From Haliclona indistincta (Eukaryota; Porifera; Demospongiae; Haplosclerida; Chalinidae), in the NCBI GenBank assembly GCA_964017065.1, contig OZ024785.1, forward strand, positions 12,727,086-12,791,085: a stretch of DNA of 64,000 nt, in the 5' to 3' direction. This document shows positions 1 through 12,400 of the stretch, piece after piece; within the stretch, counting starts at the first letter, position 1, and every line of letters begins with the position of its first letter. The translations under genes and the position numbers were made by a program. The notes under the pieces are model-generated. The model saw only the letters and a program-made list of their open reading frames with translations, did no database searches and was not told the DNA's origin.

Positions 1-2321
1 CATCACTTAACAGAATACACTTTAATTTAGTATTCACATGAAAGTTTTGAATTATAAATTATTATTATTGGATGTGGCTTCAAAATTATAATTATTACTG
101 CCTCAATTTTACCGCCCTGGGGCCCTTTGCACCCTTGGGCAGTAAAATTATCGTCCGGCTACATGGTTTGGTTGGTAGACACATAACTGGAGTATAGGGT
201 CAGTCTAGTGTGGTCTACTGTGTAGACTGTAGAGAGTGAACCCCTGACACAACAAGCAACTGGGGACTAAGCATGAATAATTAATGATGAATTATTGACT
301 TCCCACTTACAAGGTGGGAAAAGCTGAGTTGTTATGAAACTGAATAGTACATGTAGTTTCAGTTCTTGGTTTTTAGCAGTGATAGTTAATGGTTCCATCA
401 TGTGGAATAAAGTTGAATAGTGCTGCATCTGCAGGTGCCACTGGCACATGCACAAGAGGCATATAAAATTATCATGGTCTCTTCATTCAAATTTAATTTA
501 ATTGCATGATCTGTTCACATTAATGCTAGAATAATTTTATAGCAATTGCTGTTTTGTATTGGTGTATCTTGTTCATTGGCCCCACTTACCCTAAATTTTA
601 AGAGAAACATGCAAGAAATGGACATATTAGTCGGTTTACCTAACAAACCTTTATTTGGTAACAAAACTATAATGCTCTTACTAGACTGCTTTAAATTTTA
701 TCTCACTAGGAGAGAAGGGCCCAGCATTCAATGTTCAACAAATTCTAGCAATGCCACTATTATTCTTTGTTATGTGGTCTCTTTGAATAGCTACAAAGCT
801 TTACAGACATTAGAAGTCTGACTAGAAAAAAACCACATTAAAATTTAAAGACCTTAGCTATCATCTTAGTTGTCTTTGCTGTGGCTAGTGTTTTCCATGA
901 ATTTAATTAATAGCTCTTTTTAGTGGTTGGCTTATATAATTAGTTGTTACACCTTTCAAGCACAATTTTTTTTATTCTTGAGGTTGTACTGCAGGGAGTC
1001 CAGACAGATACTGCAAAAAGCTTCTGTCATGTGAACAAAGATGGTTGCATGGCGAAAAAGTTGTTTATCTAAGACTTTTCAATGTACACAGAACAACATT
1101 TGCTACTCAAAAAATAATAGTTAGATCCCGACAATGTGTTACTTTCATGATGCTGAATATAGAAGTGTCCATCGCCAGAAATGTAACACATTTACGGAGG
1201 AGGAAACGGATAGCAAGTCTAAAAGTTGTTTACTTTTGCTATTATATAATCAATGGAATTTATGCTCGATGAACAAACAAGCCACAGCACGTACACCTTT
1301 CAGCTTCCTGACAAACCATGGCATCTAGAACACAATCATCATGCATACAGTGCCAGAAGACAGTTAAGAGCCTATTGCTGTATCACAGCCAACTACATTT
1401 GTATGACCTGGCAAAATATCTTTAGCCAAGTACTTTTCTAACAAAGAAATATTGAAATCGTTAAGTGAAAGGATGAAGGAATGGCTACACAGTTTGGTAT
1501 AGAGCTAAAATAAACTTGCACAAATCATGGCCTTACATAGGGGTTTGGAGTGTAGATATTTGTGTCACACCATTAGGTCATGATCACATGTCAGAGTGAG
1601 CCACTTTCATAAGGTTGCATAATGTTCACCCAACCACACCCACTTTTGCAAAGTCGACTAGTTTGGCCTGACTGCGGCTAATAGGGCACCCCAAAAGGGA
1701 GTTTGTAATGCTAGTATGGCTCCTGACCACAACAATTATAAGCACAAGGTTTTATACTAGTTTTGTTGTATTATTATTACACGTGCATTTTTGGAATGAT
1801 AATACAGCACTAGCTCTCTAGTGCTCCAATAGCCACACAGTCATACCCGTGTATCTATCATAGGCATACCTGATCAGCAGATCGAGCATTGTCCAGTCCA
1901 GAGATCGAGATTGCTTGACCTCATATTGTACGGTGCGCGCGCCTGTAGTCACGTGCACGTAAACTGCAATTGTTGCAGCACTAGCATTAGATGCAGCATT
2001 AGTCAGGCGTGCAGCACAGCTTGCTAGGCATATTACGCAGATTACGACAGATATAAAGTTGGAGTCATATCTGCGTTCCCACTGGCATTATAATTACCAA
2101 CTACTTCTATGTGTTATCAATTTTTTGCTTTCGTTGGCGCCGCAGGCTGCACTGATACATGTAACTTGAATCGATTACTGCATGATTACAACTAGTGTAG
2201 ATTCTCAGTACTACACAGCAAATAATTTTACTCTTAGCATGTCTGACTTCACACTATCTATTATGAATAAAATTAACTTTGTTTTGATATACAATCTCCC
2301 TTGAGATCATGCCGAGTTTGG
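1..2321. other. Gene-poor AT-rich upstream region
   Basis: I see no supportable gene here. Open frames are short, lack family signatures and do not join across good splice borders. The stretch near 90-160 (a CCCTGGGGCCC palindrome between similar TTTTAC/GTAAAA flanks) looks like a small inverted-repeat element. The last few hundred bases are probably the 5' flank of the transposase-like gene that begins at 2449. Confidence 0.5.
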
Positions 2322-2328
2322 TATAAAA
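2322..2328 (+). promoter_or_regulatory. TATA box of the KDZ-like gene
   Basis: TATAAAA lies 121 bases upstream of the first ATG of the 13-exon gene at 2449. Distance and strand fit a core promoter with a short 5' UTR. No initiator or start-site data can be read from sequence. Confidence 0.5.
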
Positions 2329-2448
2329 GAGAGTCAGCTCTCCCAGTTGTAGCAGTCGTTATTTAGTTGGATGATCGAGCAGTATAGACCAGGGTTCTCC
2401 CAGTAGCAGCTGCAGCATTCAGTTCTCCAGCAGTTCTTCTAGTTGACT

Positions 2449-5400
2449 ATGGATGCAAGAGAAGCCACTGAACTTTCGAGGCCACTGGTAAATATTGCCT
2501 AGTAACACAATGAGTGAGCAAGTGATGTGTATTATTTTTAGAAAAAGAAGTCTAGATTGCATATAGAGAGATCATGGAAAGCAGTCAAAGAGGACAAAGA
2601 AGACAGTTATCAGTTTTCTTCTCCAGTGCTGTTACGTGTTAGGAAACCCTTTAATGCTCCAAAACATTCAGGACCTAGAATTGGTATGTTAACAATAATA
2701 TTGATGTGTGTTAATGATGTGGTTTACCATTATAAGGTGCAGGAACATGTTCGAATGATTCAACTGGGCATTTATTTACCACACATGATGTCCCACAAAA
2801 TACAACCACAATGCTGCAGCTGCAGACTGCAAGAATTGAAGAACAATTCATAACTGATGAAGAGCAAATTGAACCATTCAATGCAGATGGACCATTCAAC
2901 TCGGATTATATAACCATTGCTGTAAGATAAAATGTCACATCAATTTTGATTATGTTTGTAGCACATGCAGAGTAGCTCTGAAAATAGTGCTGGTGCTCTT
3001 TCATCCCTAGAAGCATACGTGTACCATCTGAAGTCCAACGATGCTGTTGCTTCCCTTGATAGTGCATTACATGATTTTGTGATGCAAGAAATTAATACAG
3101 CTGACTTATCTTTGAAGGTAAAGGTATTATACTGCAAGATATCTGGTGATATTTGCTGCCTTTATAGCCTTATCATTATCTATTTGTTTCCCGAACCGAA
3201 AGATGCTTTAAAAATGATTTCCATTGGGTATACTGGTGCAGCTGTGACAATCCTAGGGCACACCTTCTTAACAGTATTTTGCCTGTACTTGAGTCTGAAT
3301 ACACTGAATTCTGCAAAACAATTCCACCAAAGTGTATTCACATACTTGCTCTTCAAGAGATCTTATCTACAAGCGACAATACTCAGAGCATATTTCCCGA
3401 ACAAGACTTTTCTGGTATTTTAGTAATATTTTCAGTTTTTAAAACTGCTGTATGTTTTGTAGATCACTGGTATGGCAGCCGAGAAACTTTCCATGGCCCA
3501 GAGGTATGAAATAATTCTGTACACTATACGGTGCTTAATTATTTTGGTACCTGCAGGCTGTTGCTTCATTCGGCCAGCCACCAGTTGTCTGTATACGTAC
3601 GGATTCTGGATATGGTGTTGTTAGTGTTTCAGACTCTCAGAAAATCAAGTGTACAACTTGCAAGTACAAGAAATATAACTGTGACCATGTCAAGTTTGTT
3701 GAAGGGATGGCATCCACAATTCCAGATCCTGACATGCCTGATGCCATATCAGAATTCCTGCATCAACTGCATCAGAGGACCGGGCGAAAACCAAAAAAGG
3801 AATGGTGCAGTTGTGTCTCAAGTTTGAAAATTCCTTTCGTATTATCATCTTCACTGTCAGAGGTGCTTAATCTACCAACCATAATTCGATTCAATATTAC
3901 AGAGAATGTCGCAAATTTGACTCCTGATCTACCAACAAACTGCAATGGTTGTGGCTCCATCATGTGTGCTGAAATATTGCAACAATCCGAACGCCTAAGT
4001 AAAATTATACTAACAAACTCAGTCATCGATGCAAAAGGTATGTATTTATTATAAATTTTAAGATGTAATTGATATTGTGTATGTACCTATTATAGTTATA
4101 ACAGGAAAGTGCACTAAGTGTAATGAAGAGTATTGGTTTGATGGACTATCATGCTGCCTACTCAATATGGGAAAATTTTGTGTCTCATACGAAGTTTTGA
4201 GGGGAATGATGCATCAGTTTCTCATAGGACGGTATGTCTCAATTTTAAAGATGGCTTGTATCATTAATAAAATAATTTTAGGACAACAATACATACGCAG
4301 TACAGTGTCCTTGTGAAAGCACATGAAGACACTGGAAATTACAGTTTTCAGAAAGAGTTCACGTACAATCACTTTCGTTGGAGTTGGTACTCATTTTTAA
4401 AGCTACTGGATATTGATACATCATCAGCCTTTATGTGTCCTGAATGTGGGACAGCTCCTGATATTGTTCTGATGGATGCGACTTCTTTGTCATTTCGCAA
4501 GGAATTTCTGCAATGGAAAGTTGACAAGGCACCTTTGAGAGTGCAAAGTGAATTTGGAAGATAAGCTAGCCTGCTGATTTTTTGTTCCTTAACTGACAAA
4601 AATGTTTTCATTCTATACTAGATTCCAGGAACGTGTTTTTATACCAGACAAAACCACAAGGAAGATGTTCTACAAATTTTCTACTACCGCCATTTCTCAA
4701 GTGGATTTTATGGAGTTGACCAAAAAGTTGAAGTCAAATGTTCCGTGTCTTGTCGACCTGGTAACAGCCATAAAAGTTGTCAGTCAAAATTGTGTTCAAT
4801 GTCCTCAAGAATGGCAAGAATTCTGTAAGGCAATTTCGACAGCATCGCCAGTGTGTGCACTAGTTCGACCAGTACCAGATGTTATCGAACTGTTACAGAA
4901 AATGTTACAGGCATCTATTTTGAGTGACGCTACATCGCTTAGGCTTCTTCAACATGAAGTGCCAGTATTATTTATACTACTAGAGAATATGCCACATCAT
5001 CCAAAAGATGTACTAGAACCAGTCATTCACAGGCTTATAGCTGTATCGCTTGCTCCATTTACAGCACCTGCAGTAGATTCTTACCTGGAGCCAACTCAAG
5101 CAGAAAACTCATTAGCTTATTTTCCCCAGTTAAAGCCACTACGTGCTCGAAGAAGATACACAGCAGATAGAAGTAGCAGCAAAATTTGCACAAAAAAAAA
5201 CTCCGGGCATCCGTCACTACTTCCAGGAATTTTTACTCTTTTTTGCCAGCACGGTACCTACAATACACACAACTATAATAAGTAAGTATTCAAATACCTT
5301 CATTGATTCTGTAGGAATTTGCTATGGATATGAAGTGATGCAGGTGCAAGAATCTCCCAACATAGCTTTCAGCATACTCTATGAACGATTTTCCTCAGGT

Positions 5401-5809
5401 AATTTTAACTATAAAATTAATGTGTTATATGTGTAATAAATTATTACAGCTCCAAAGGTTATAGTGTATGACAATGGATGCAACCTACACCAATACTGTT
5501 TAAACCGAGAGCCAGACTTTTTCCGTGGATCGAGATTTTTAGTTGACCGATTTCACTGGCCAAACCACAATGGTATTCATATCAATGTTTTGTTTCTTTA
5601 GATTATTTCAATGAACAGGATGTAGCATTGCCTACAAAATGAATTGCTATCCACAGTATCAGGATCTAAACAGTGAAATAGTTGAACAGAGAAATTCATC
5701 ATTGAAGAGGATCAAATCTTCCCTATCATACATGAACAAAGAGAACTTTATGTTACATTGCTCTTTCTTTTTATGGTATCGTAATTACAAGAAAATAAAC
5801 AATTTCTAA
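2449..5809 (+). CDS. KDZ-type transposase-derived protein, 13 exons, 902 aa
   Basis: Exons: 2449-2487, 2542-2683, 2737-2921, 2962-3117, 3168-3414, 3463-3503, 3557-4037, 4096-4231, 4282-4540, 4629-5253, 5315-5398, 5450-5572, 5619-5809. All junctions are GT-AG and lengths sum to 2709 nt, giving an open 902-aa product. Cysteine-rich parts come first: a W-x-x-W-C-x-C segment near residue 195, CTTC...NCDHV at 302-314 (SWIM-like spacing) and a CPEC knuckle at 528-531. The C-terminal half resembles the RNase-H-like core of Kyakuja-Dileera-Zisupton transposases: LMDATS (D541), GHPSLLPGIFTLFC, VYDNGC (D806), DRFHW (831-835) and a late E (E862 in IVEQRN), a plausible D-D-E triad. I found no terminal inverted repeats near the gene, so it may be a domesticated host gene or an active element with distant ends. 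Family call is from motif memory. The exon 9/10 junction was chosen by phase; other borders are straightforward. Confidence 0.72.
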
Positions 5810-5939
5810 AAAATTATCTTCAATATACTTCTTAACTCAATCAATAGTTAGAGCTTGTAAAACAACGGAGTGCTGCTTTGTATGTAATGCCTGTAATATC
5901 TCACTCTTAACTAACTAACATCTCATCAAGGTGTTACAC

Positions 5940-6950
5940 TAATTATTTACGGCTATACCACAAGAAACAACATACACAAATATCATGGTTATCTGCAAGA
6001 TATCTCAGCATATTTTTATGATATCTTCAATTATTTATTAAGTGCATATCTTGGGATATTTTTAACTTATCTCTCTGTTATCTTCATCTATTACCAAGTG
6101 GAGAAAAATTTACTGACTATTATTACTTTATTATCGAGCATTAAAATGATGCAATTAGTACTGTGCTATGGACTTTGAACTTGTAGTAGTGTGTATGCTT
6201 GGTCCAAATGTGACCAGTCTTAGCTACAGATGGACCAACAACGTTACTACATTTCCTAGTTACAGTCGTGTAGGCGATACTCATCATAAAGCATTTCAGT
6301 TAACATGGAGTGTAATTGCAGGAACATTGGACGTACTGACTGAGTGACTGATTGTGACTGACTGAGTCATTGACTACTTGAATGAGCTACTGATTGATTG
6401 ATTGAGTGAGTGAGTGCATGTGTGTGTCACTGATTAAGTTACTGCATGAGTGAGTGACTGTCAAAGTGATTGACCGAGTGACTCATTGAGTAAGTGAGTG
6501 AGTGAGTGTGTGAGAGAGGGATGGGGGAGGGAGTGTTTACATAAGTATATTTTTGTTGGCAAGTCGAAACCATTACGATAAATTATGCAAGGAGCAAAAT
6601 TATTCGTGTGTTTTACTAACATCTTTCTCACTGATATCGTTCACTGTGTCTCACCATTATCCTAGTCTATACGAGAGTATAAGAAAGGTTTGAGCAGACC
6701 AGTAATAGCTACATTACAGTGATGTTGCCAATCTTTGATGTGACAATTATTTTAGTGCATTGGTCCATCTGTAATAAAATTGTTCACGTTTGGACCATTT
6801 ACTTGCTGTTCTGCAAAGTATGTGGCATTGTCATGCTGAGAACAACCTCATATTGAACGACAATATTCAACTCAAATATCTTGGTTATTTCCATGATATC
6901 CCAATATATCTTTGATATCTTTAATTATTTCAAGGATATGTAATATATAA
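5940..6950. repeat. Degenerate satellite monomers with a GAGT microsatellite
   Basis: Two diverged copies of the satellite monomer occupy about 5940-6300 and 6630-6950. Both carry recognisable blocks (ATATCTTGGGATAT, ACTTTGAACTTGTA, CTTGGTCCAAATGTGACCAG). Between them, 6330-6530 is an imperfect GAGT/GACT repeat. No gene is seen. Confidence 0.75.
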
Positions 6951-7135
6951 ACCATGGCTTGGAGGTGTGTATGCCGAATATACCACCCGAGGTCGAGGTC
7001 AGAGGAAGTTTGCAGCCGAGATAAACCCCGAGCGAAGCGAGGGGTTTATCGAGGCTGCAAACTTCCGATGACCGAGACCGAGGGTGGTATATTCGGCATA
7101 CACACCGACAAGCCATGGTTCATATGTTATATACC
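6945..7135. mobile_element. Foldback element (hairpin) in satellite edge
   Basis: CCATGGCTTG at 6952 is mirrored by CAAGCCATGG ending at 7118. The arms pair almost throughout (GTATGCCGAATATACCACC against GGTGGTATATTCGGCATAC) around a centre rich in GAGCGAAGCGAG. Short open frames on both strands here only reflect the palindrome. Confidence 0.75.
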
Positions 7136-7675
7136 TTAGCGTGTGGGCGTCGCTTCTTGCTCGCGTTCGCGTGGATCTCGATTTAGCGGTGAGTCACGGG
7201 CCGAGAGGAGGCCCCAAGTGTGTACGCGTACCTGAGTAGAGTGTGTGGCAAAGACTTGGACAGCTTTGTGCTTCTAGAGCGAAAGAGCGATCGCCAAGTT
7301 TTACAAATTGTTCTTGCAATATTCAACATGACTTGGGCGGGGTTTGTCACATGCTTGCCAATTTAATACCCACTAGTGTCAGGATGATTGTACACTATAA
7401 ATCTCAGCCACTTCTGCGCATCGTCGCCCTGCAACTGGGTGCTGCTAGTTGCAAGGCGAATAACTTTCCGAGGATGCCGTCGTGCAACCTCAACCTGGTC
7501 ACGTGACCAGGGCACACCTCTTGGTTAACCCCTTGAGGAGTGTATTTCTCGTATACCACCATGGTGGTATATATCACATAATCTCCATGGTAGATTATGC
7601 GATATATACCACCATGGTGGAATATGAGAAATATACCACCTGTGCCTTGTATTGAGACGCCCACACACTATGGTA
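7130..7675. mobile_element. MITE-like element with ~20-bp terminal inverted repeats
   Basis: The left end ATACCTTAGCGTGTGGGCGT is mirrored by the right end reading GACGCCCACACACTATGGTAT, with two mismatches. Inside, a second palindrome (7550-7640) is built of CACCATGGTGG blocks. It interrupts the satellite array: monomer sequence resumes directly at 7676. No transposase is present. Confidence 0.65.
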
Positions 7676-8877
7676 TATCTTCTGATATTATTATGCCACT
7701 GTCTGTTCATGAATTACCAAATAGATCAAAGTTATTAATTGAGTATAATTTTAACTTGAACTTTAGTAGTAAATAGACACATTTGTAATCTGCATTGACT
7801 TTGAACTTGTAATGCTGTGCAGTGTGCATGCTTGCTCCAATGGTGACCAGTTTTAGTTACGGATGGACCCAAAGTTACTGCATATCCTAGTTACGGTCAG
7901 GTAACTTTCAAAGAAATAGCATTACTACTAGTCTACTCAGACCCATCACATGCGCTCACTGTATCACTAGTATGTGGCATTGTCATGACGAGAACAACCT
8001 CATTATGGATTGAGCGACAATATTCAACTCAAATATCTCTATGATATATCCCATTATATCTTTTGATATCTTTAATTATTTCAAGGATATCTTCTGATCC
8101 ACTATTATCTTCATCAATAATCACCCACTGGATAAAACATTTAACTACAATTTTACACTTGAATTCTAGTACATTTGTAATCTGCATAGACTTTGAACTT
8201 GTAATACTGTGCATGCTTGGTCCAAATGTGACCAGTTTTAGTTACGGATGGACCAAAAGTTACTGCATATCCTGGTTACAGTCAAGTAACAATTAGGTGC
8301 TTTCACAAAAGTAGTATTACTATTAGTCTACTCAGACCCATCACATCAGTGCTCACTGTATCACTAGTATGTGGCATTGTCATGCCGATAACAACCTCAT
8401 ATGATTGAACGACAATATTAAACTCAAATATCTTGGTTATTTCCATGATATCCCATTATATCTTTTGATATCTTTAATTATTTCAAGGATATCTCCTGAT
8501 ATTATTATGCCACTGTCTGTTCATGAATTACCCAATGGATCAAAGTTATTATTTGAGTACAATTTTAACTTGAATTTTAGTAGTAAATTGACACATTTGT
8601 AATCTGCATAGACTTTGAACTTGTAATGCTGTGCATGCTTGGTCGAAATGTGACCAGTTTTAGATGTACGGTGGACCTGCATATCTTGGTTACAGTCATG
8701 TAAGAATTACGTGCTTTCAATTAAAGAAGGATTATTACTACTAGTCTACTCAGACACATCACATGCTCACTGTATGACTGGTATGTGGCATTGTCATGCC
8801 GAGAACAACCTCATATGCATTGAACGACAATATTCAACTCAAATATCTTGGTTATTTCCATTATATCCCATTATACC

Positions 8878-9308
8878 ATAGGAAGCCATAAGATCAAAGG
8901 ATTTCTCGGTATATTTGACATATACCACTCGAGAACAAAAGAAAGAGGAATTCCTGCCTCTTCCACTAGTTAAGTTCATATATCCCTAGGGATATAATTA
9001 TATCAGATATATGCCCTAGGGCAGTATATGAACTTAACTAGTAGGAGGGGTCGAAACACCCTCCTTGGTCACTTTGTGCAAGTGACCTACCTTCCCCTAA
9101 GTCTAAAAAAAATGGGAAGGGTAGGATGCCCTACCAGCTAAAAGGTTTGCTCACTCCCACTTACGGCTCCCTCTTATGCTCACTAAGAGTACTGGTACTA
9201 GTGGGACTTTCAAGCACGTGACAGTCAATCTAGAAGATTCTAGATTAACTAAATCCTCCAATCATATTCTAGACACTCATACAATCATGTGATCTTATGG
9301 CTTCCTAT
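8878..9308. mobile_element. MITE with 19-bp terminal inverted repeats inside the satellite
   Basis: ATAGGAAGCCATAAGATCA at 8878-8896 is mirrored perfectly at 9290-9308. A nested palindrome (about 8975-9045, centred on CCCTAGGG motifs) sits inside. No coding capacity is seen and the satellite is interrupted on both sides. Confidence 0.8.
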
Positions 9309-9322
9309 GCAGTATAAACCAG

Positions 9323-9462
9323 TTAGAACATGCCTACCTAGGGGCATACAGCAGGTATACCTCAAATGATATTCATAATCCATTGGGCTACGCCCTTGGG
9401 ATTATGAATATCATTTTTGGTATATCAGCTGTATACCCCTCGGAGGTATGTTCTAACTATAA
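9323..9462. mobile_element. Foldback element inside the satellite
   Basis: AGTTAGAACATGCCTACC at the left is mirrored by GGAGGTATGTTCTAACT at the right, and ATGATATTCATAATCC by GGATTATGAATATCAT around a short centre. It follows the 8878-9308 element closely, and satellite sequence resumes at about 9463. Confidence 0.75.
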
Positions 9463-12400
9463 CTTATATCTTTTAATATCTTTAAATAATTTCAAGGATA
9501 TCTTCTGATATTATTATGCCACTGTCTGTTCATGAATTACCCAATGGATCAAAATTGTATAATTTGACACATTTGTAATCTGCATTGACTTTGAACTAGT
9601 ATTACTGTGCATTCTTGGTCCAAATGTCACCAGGTTTAGTTACGGATGGACCAAAAGTTAATGCATACAGTCAGGTAACAATTAGGTGCTTTCAAAGAAG
9701 TAGCATTACTACTAGTCTACTCAGACACATCACATCCTCACTGTATGACTTGTATGTGACATTGTCATGCCGAGAACAAACTCATATGCCTTGAACGACA
9801 ATATTCAACTCAAATATCTTGGTTATTTCCATGATATCCCATTATATCTTGGGATATCTTTAATTCTTTCAAGGATATCTTCTGATCCACTGTTATCTTC
9901 ATCCACTGGATAAAAATTTATTGACTGTAACAAAAAATTATTAATTGAGTATAATTACCTTAACTTGAATTCTAGCACTAAATTGACACATTTGTAATCT
10001 GCATTGACTTTGAACTAGTAATACTGTGCATGCTTGGTCGAAATGTGATCAGTTTTAGTTACGGATGGACCAAAAGTTACTGTATATCCTGGTGAAAGTC
10101 AACTAACAATTAGATGCTTTCAAAGAAGTAGTAGTACTACTAGTCTACTCAATGCTCACTGTATCACTAGTACATGGCATTGTCATGCCGAGAACAACCT
10201 CATATGCATTGAACGACAATATTCAACTTACATATCTTGGTTATTTCCATGATATCTCATTATATCTTGGGATATCTTTGATTATTTTTGACAATATCTT
10301 GGGATATCTTAAATTATTTCGAGGATATCTTCTGATATTATTATCCCACTGTCATCTTCATTAATTACCAAATGGAACAAAAAATTATTAATTGAGTATA
10401 ATTACCTTAACTTGAATTCTAGCAGTAAATTGACACATTTGTAATCTGCATTGACTTTGTACTAGTAATACTGTGCATGCTTGGTCGAAATGTGATCAGT
10501 TTTAGTTACGGATGGACCAAAGTTACTGTATATCCTGGTGAAAGTCAACTAACAATTAGATGCTTTCAAAGAAATAGTAGTACTACTAGTCTACTCAATG
10601 CTCACAGTATCACTAGTACATGGCATTGTAATGCAGAGAACAACTTCATATGCATTGAACGACAATATTCAACTCACATATCTTGGTTATTTCCATGATA
10701 TCTCATTATATCTTGGGATATCTTTAATTATTTCGAGGATATCTTCTGATTTTATTATCCCACTGTGATCTTCATCAATTACCCAATGGAACAAAAATTA
10801 TTAATTGAGTATAATTACCTTAACTTGAATTCTAGCAGTAAATTGACAGATTTGTAATCTGTACAGACTTTGAAATTGTAATACTGTGCATGTTTGGTTC
10901 AAATGTGACTAGTTTTAGTTACGGATGGACCAAAAGTTACTGCATATCTTGGTTACAGTCATGTAACAATTAGTTGCTTCAAAGAAGCAGTCTACACAGA
11001 CCAATCACAATCTCACTGTATCACTAGTATGTGGCATTGTCATGCCGAGAACAACCTCGTATGCATTGAACGACAATATTCAACTCAAATATCTTGGTTA
11101 TTTCTATGATATCTCATTATATCTTGGGATATCTTTACAATATCTTGGGATATCTTTAATTATTTCGCGGATATCTTCTGATATTATAATCCCACTGTTA
11201 TCTTCATCAATTATTCAATGTAGCAAAAGATTATTAATTGACTGTAATTACTTACACTTGAATTCTAGCAGTAAACTGACACATTTGTAATCTGCATTGA
11301 CTTTGAACTAGTAATACTGTGCATGCTTGGTCCAAATGTGACCAGTTTTAGTTACGGATGGACCAAAAGTAACTGTATATCCTGGTGAAAGTCAAGTAAC
11401 AATCAGATGCTTTGAAAGAAGTAGTAGTACTACTAGTCTACTCAATGCTCACTGTATCACTAGTACATGGCATTGTCATGCCGAGAACAACCTCATATGC
11501 ATTGAACGACAATATTCAACTCAAATATCTTGGTTATTTCCATGATATCTCATTATATCTTGAAATATCTTTGATTATTTTCGACAATATCTTGGGATAT
11601 CTTAAATTGTTTCGAGGATATCTTCTGATATTATTATTCCATTGTCATCTTCATCAATTACCCAATCGAACAAAAAAATATTAATTGAGTATAATTACCT
11701 TAACTTGAATTCTAGCAGTAAATTGACACATTTGTAAGATGCATTGACTTTGAACTAGTAATACTGTGCATGCTTGGTCAAATTGTGACCAGTTTTAGTT
11801 ACGGATGGACCAAAAGTTACTGTATATATCCTGGTGAAAGTCAAATAACAATTAGATGCTTTCGTGATACTAGTAGTCTACTCAATGCTCACTGTATCTC
11901 TAGTATACATGGCACTGTCATGCCGAGAACAACCTCATATGCATTGAACGACAATATTCAACTCAAATATCTTGGTTATTTCCATGATATCTCATTATAT
12001 CTTGGGATATCTTTGATTATTTTCGGGATATCTTAAATTATTTCGAGGATATCTTCTGATATTATTATCCCACTGTCATCTTCATTATCCAATGGAACAA
12101 AAAATTAATAATTGGGTATAATTACCTTAACTTGAATTCTAGCAGTAAACTGACACATTTGTAATCTGCATTGACTTTGAACTAGTAATACTGTGCATGC
12201 TTGGTCCAAATGTGACCAGTTTTAGTTACGGATGGACCAAAAGTAACTGTATATCCTGGTGAAAGTCAAGTAACAATCAGATGCTTTGAAAGAAGTAGTA
12301 GTACTACTAGTCTACTCAATGCTCACTGTATCACTAGTACATGGCATTGTCATGCCGAGAACAACCTCATATGCATTGAACGACAATATTCAACTCAAAT

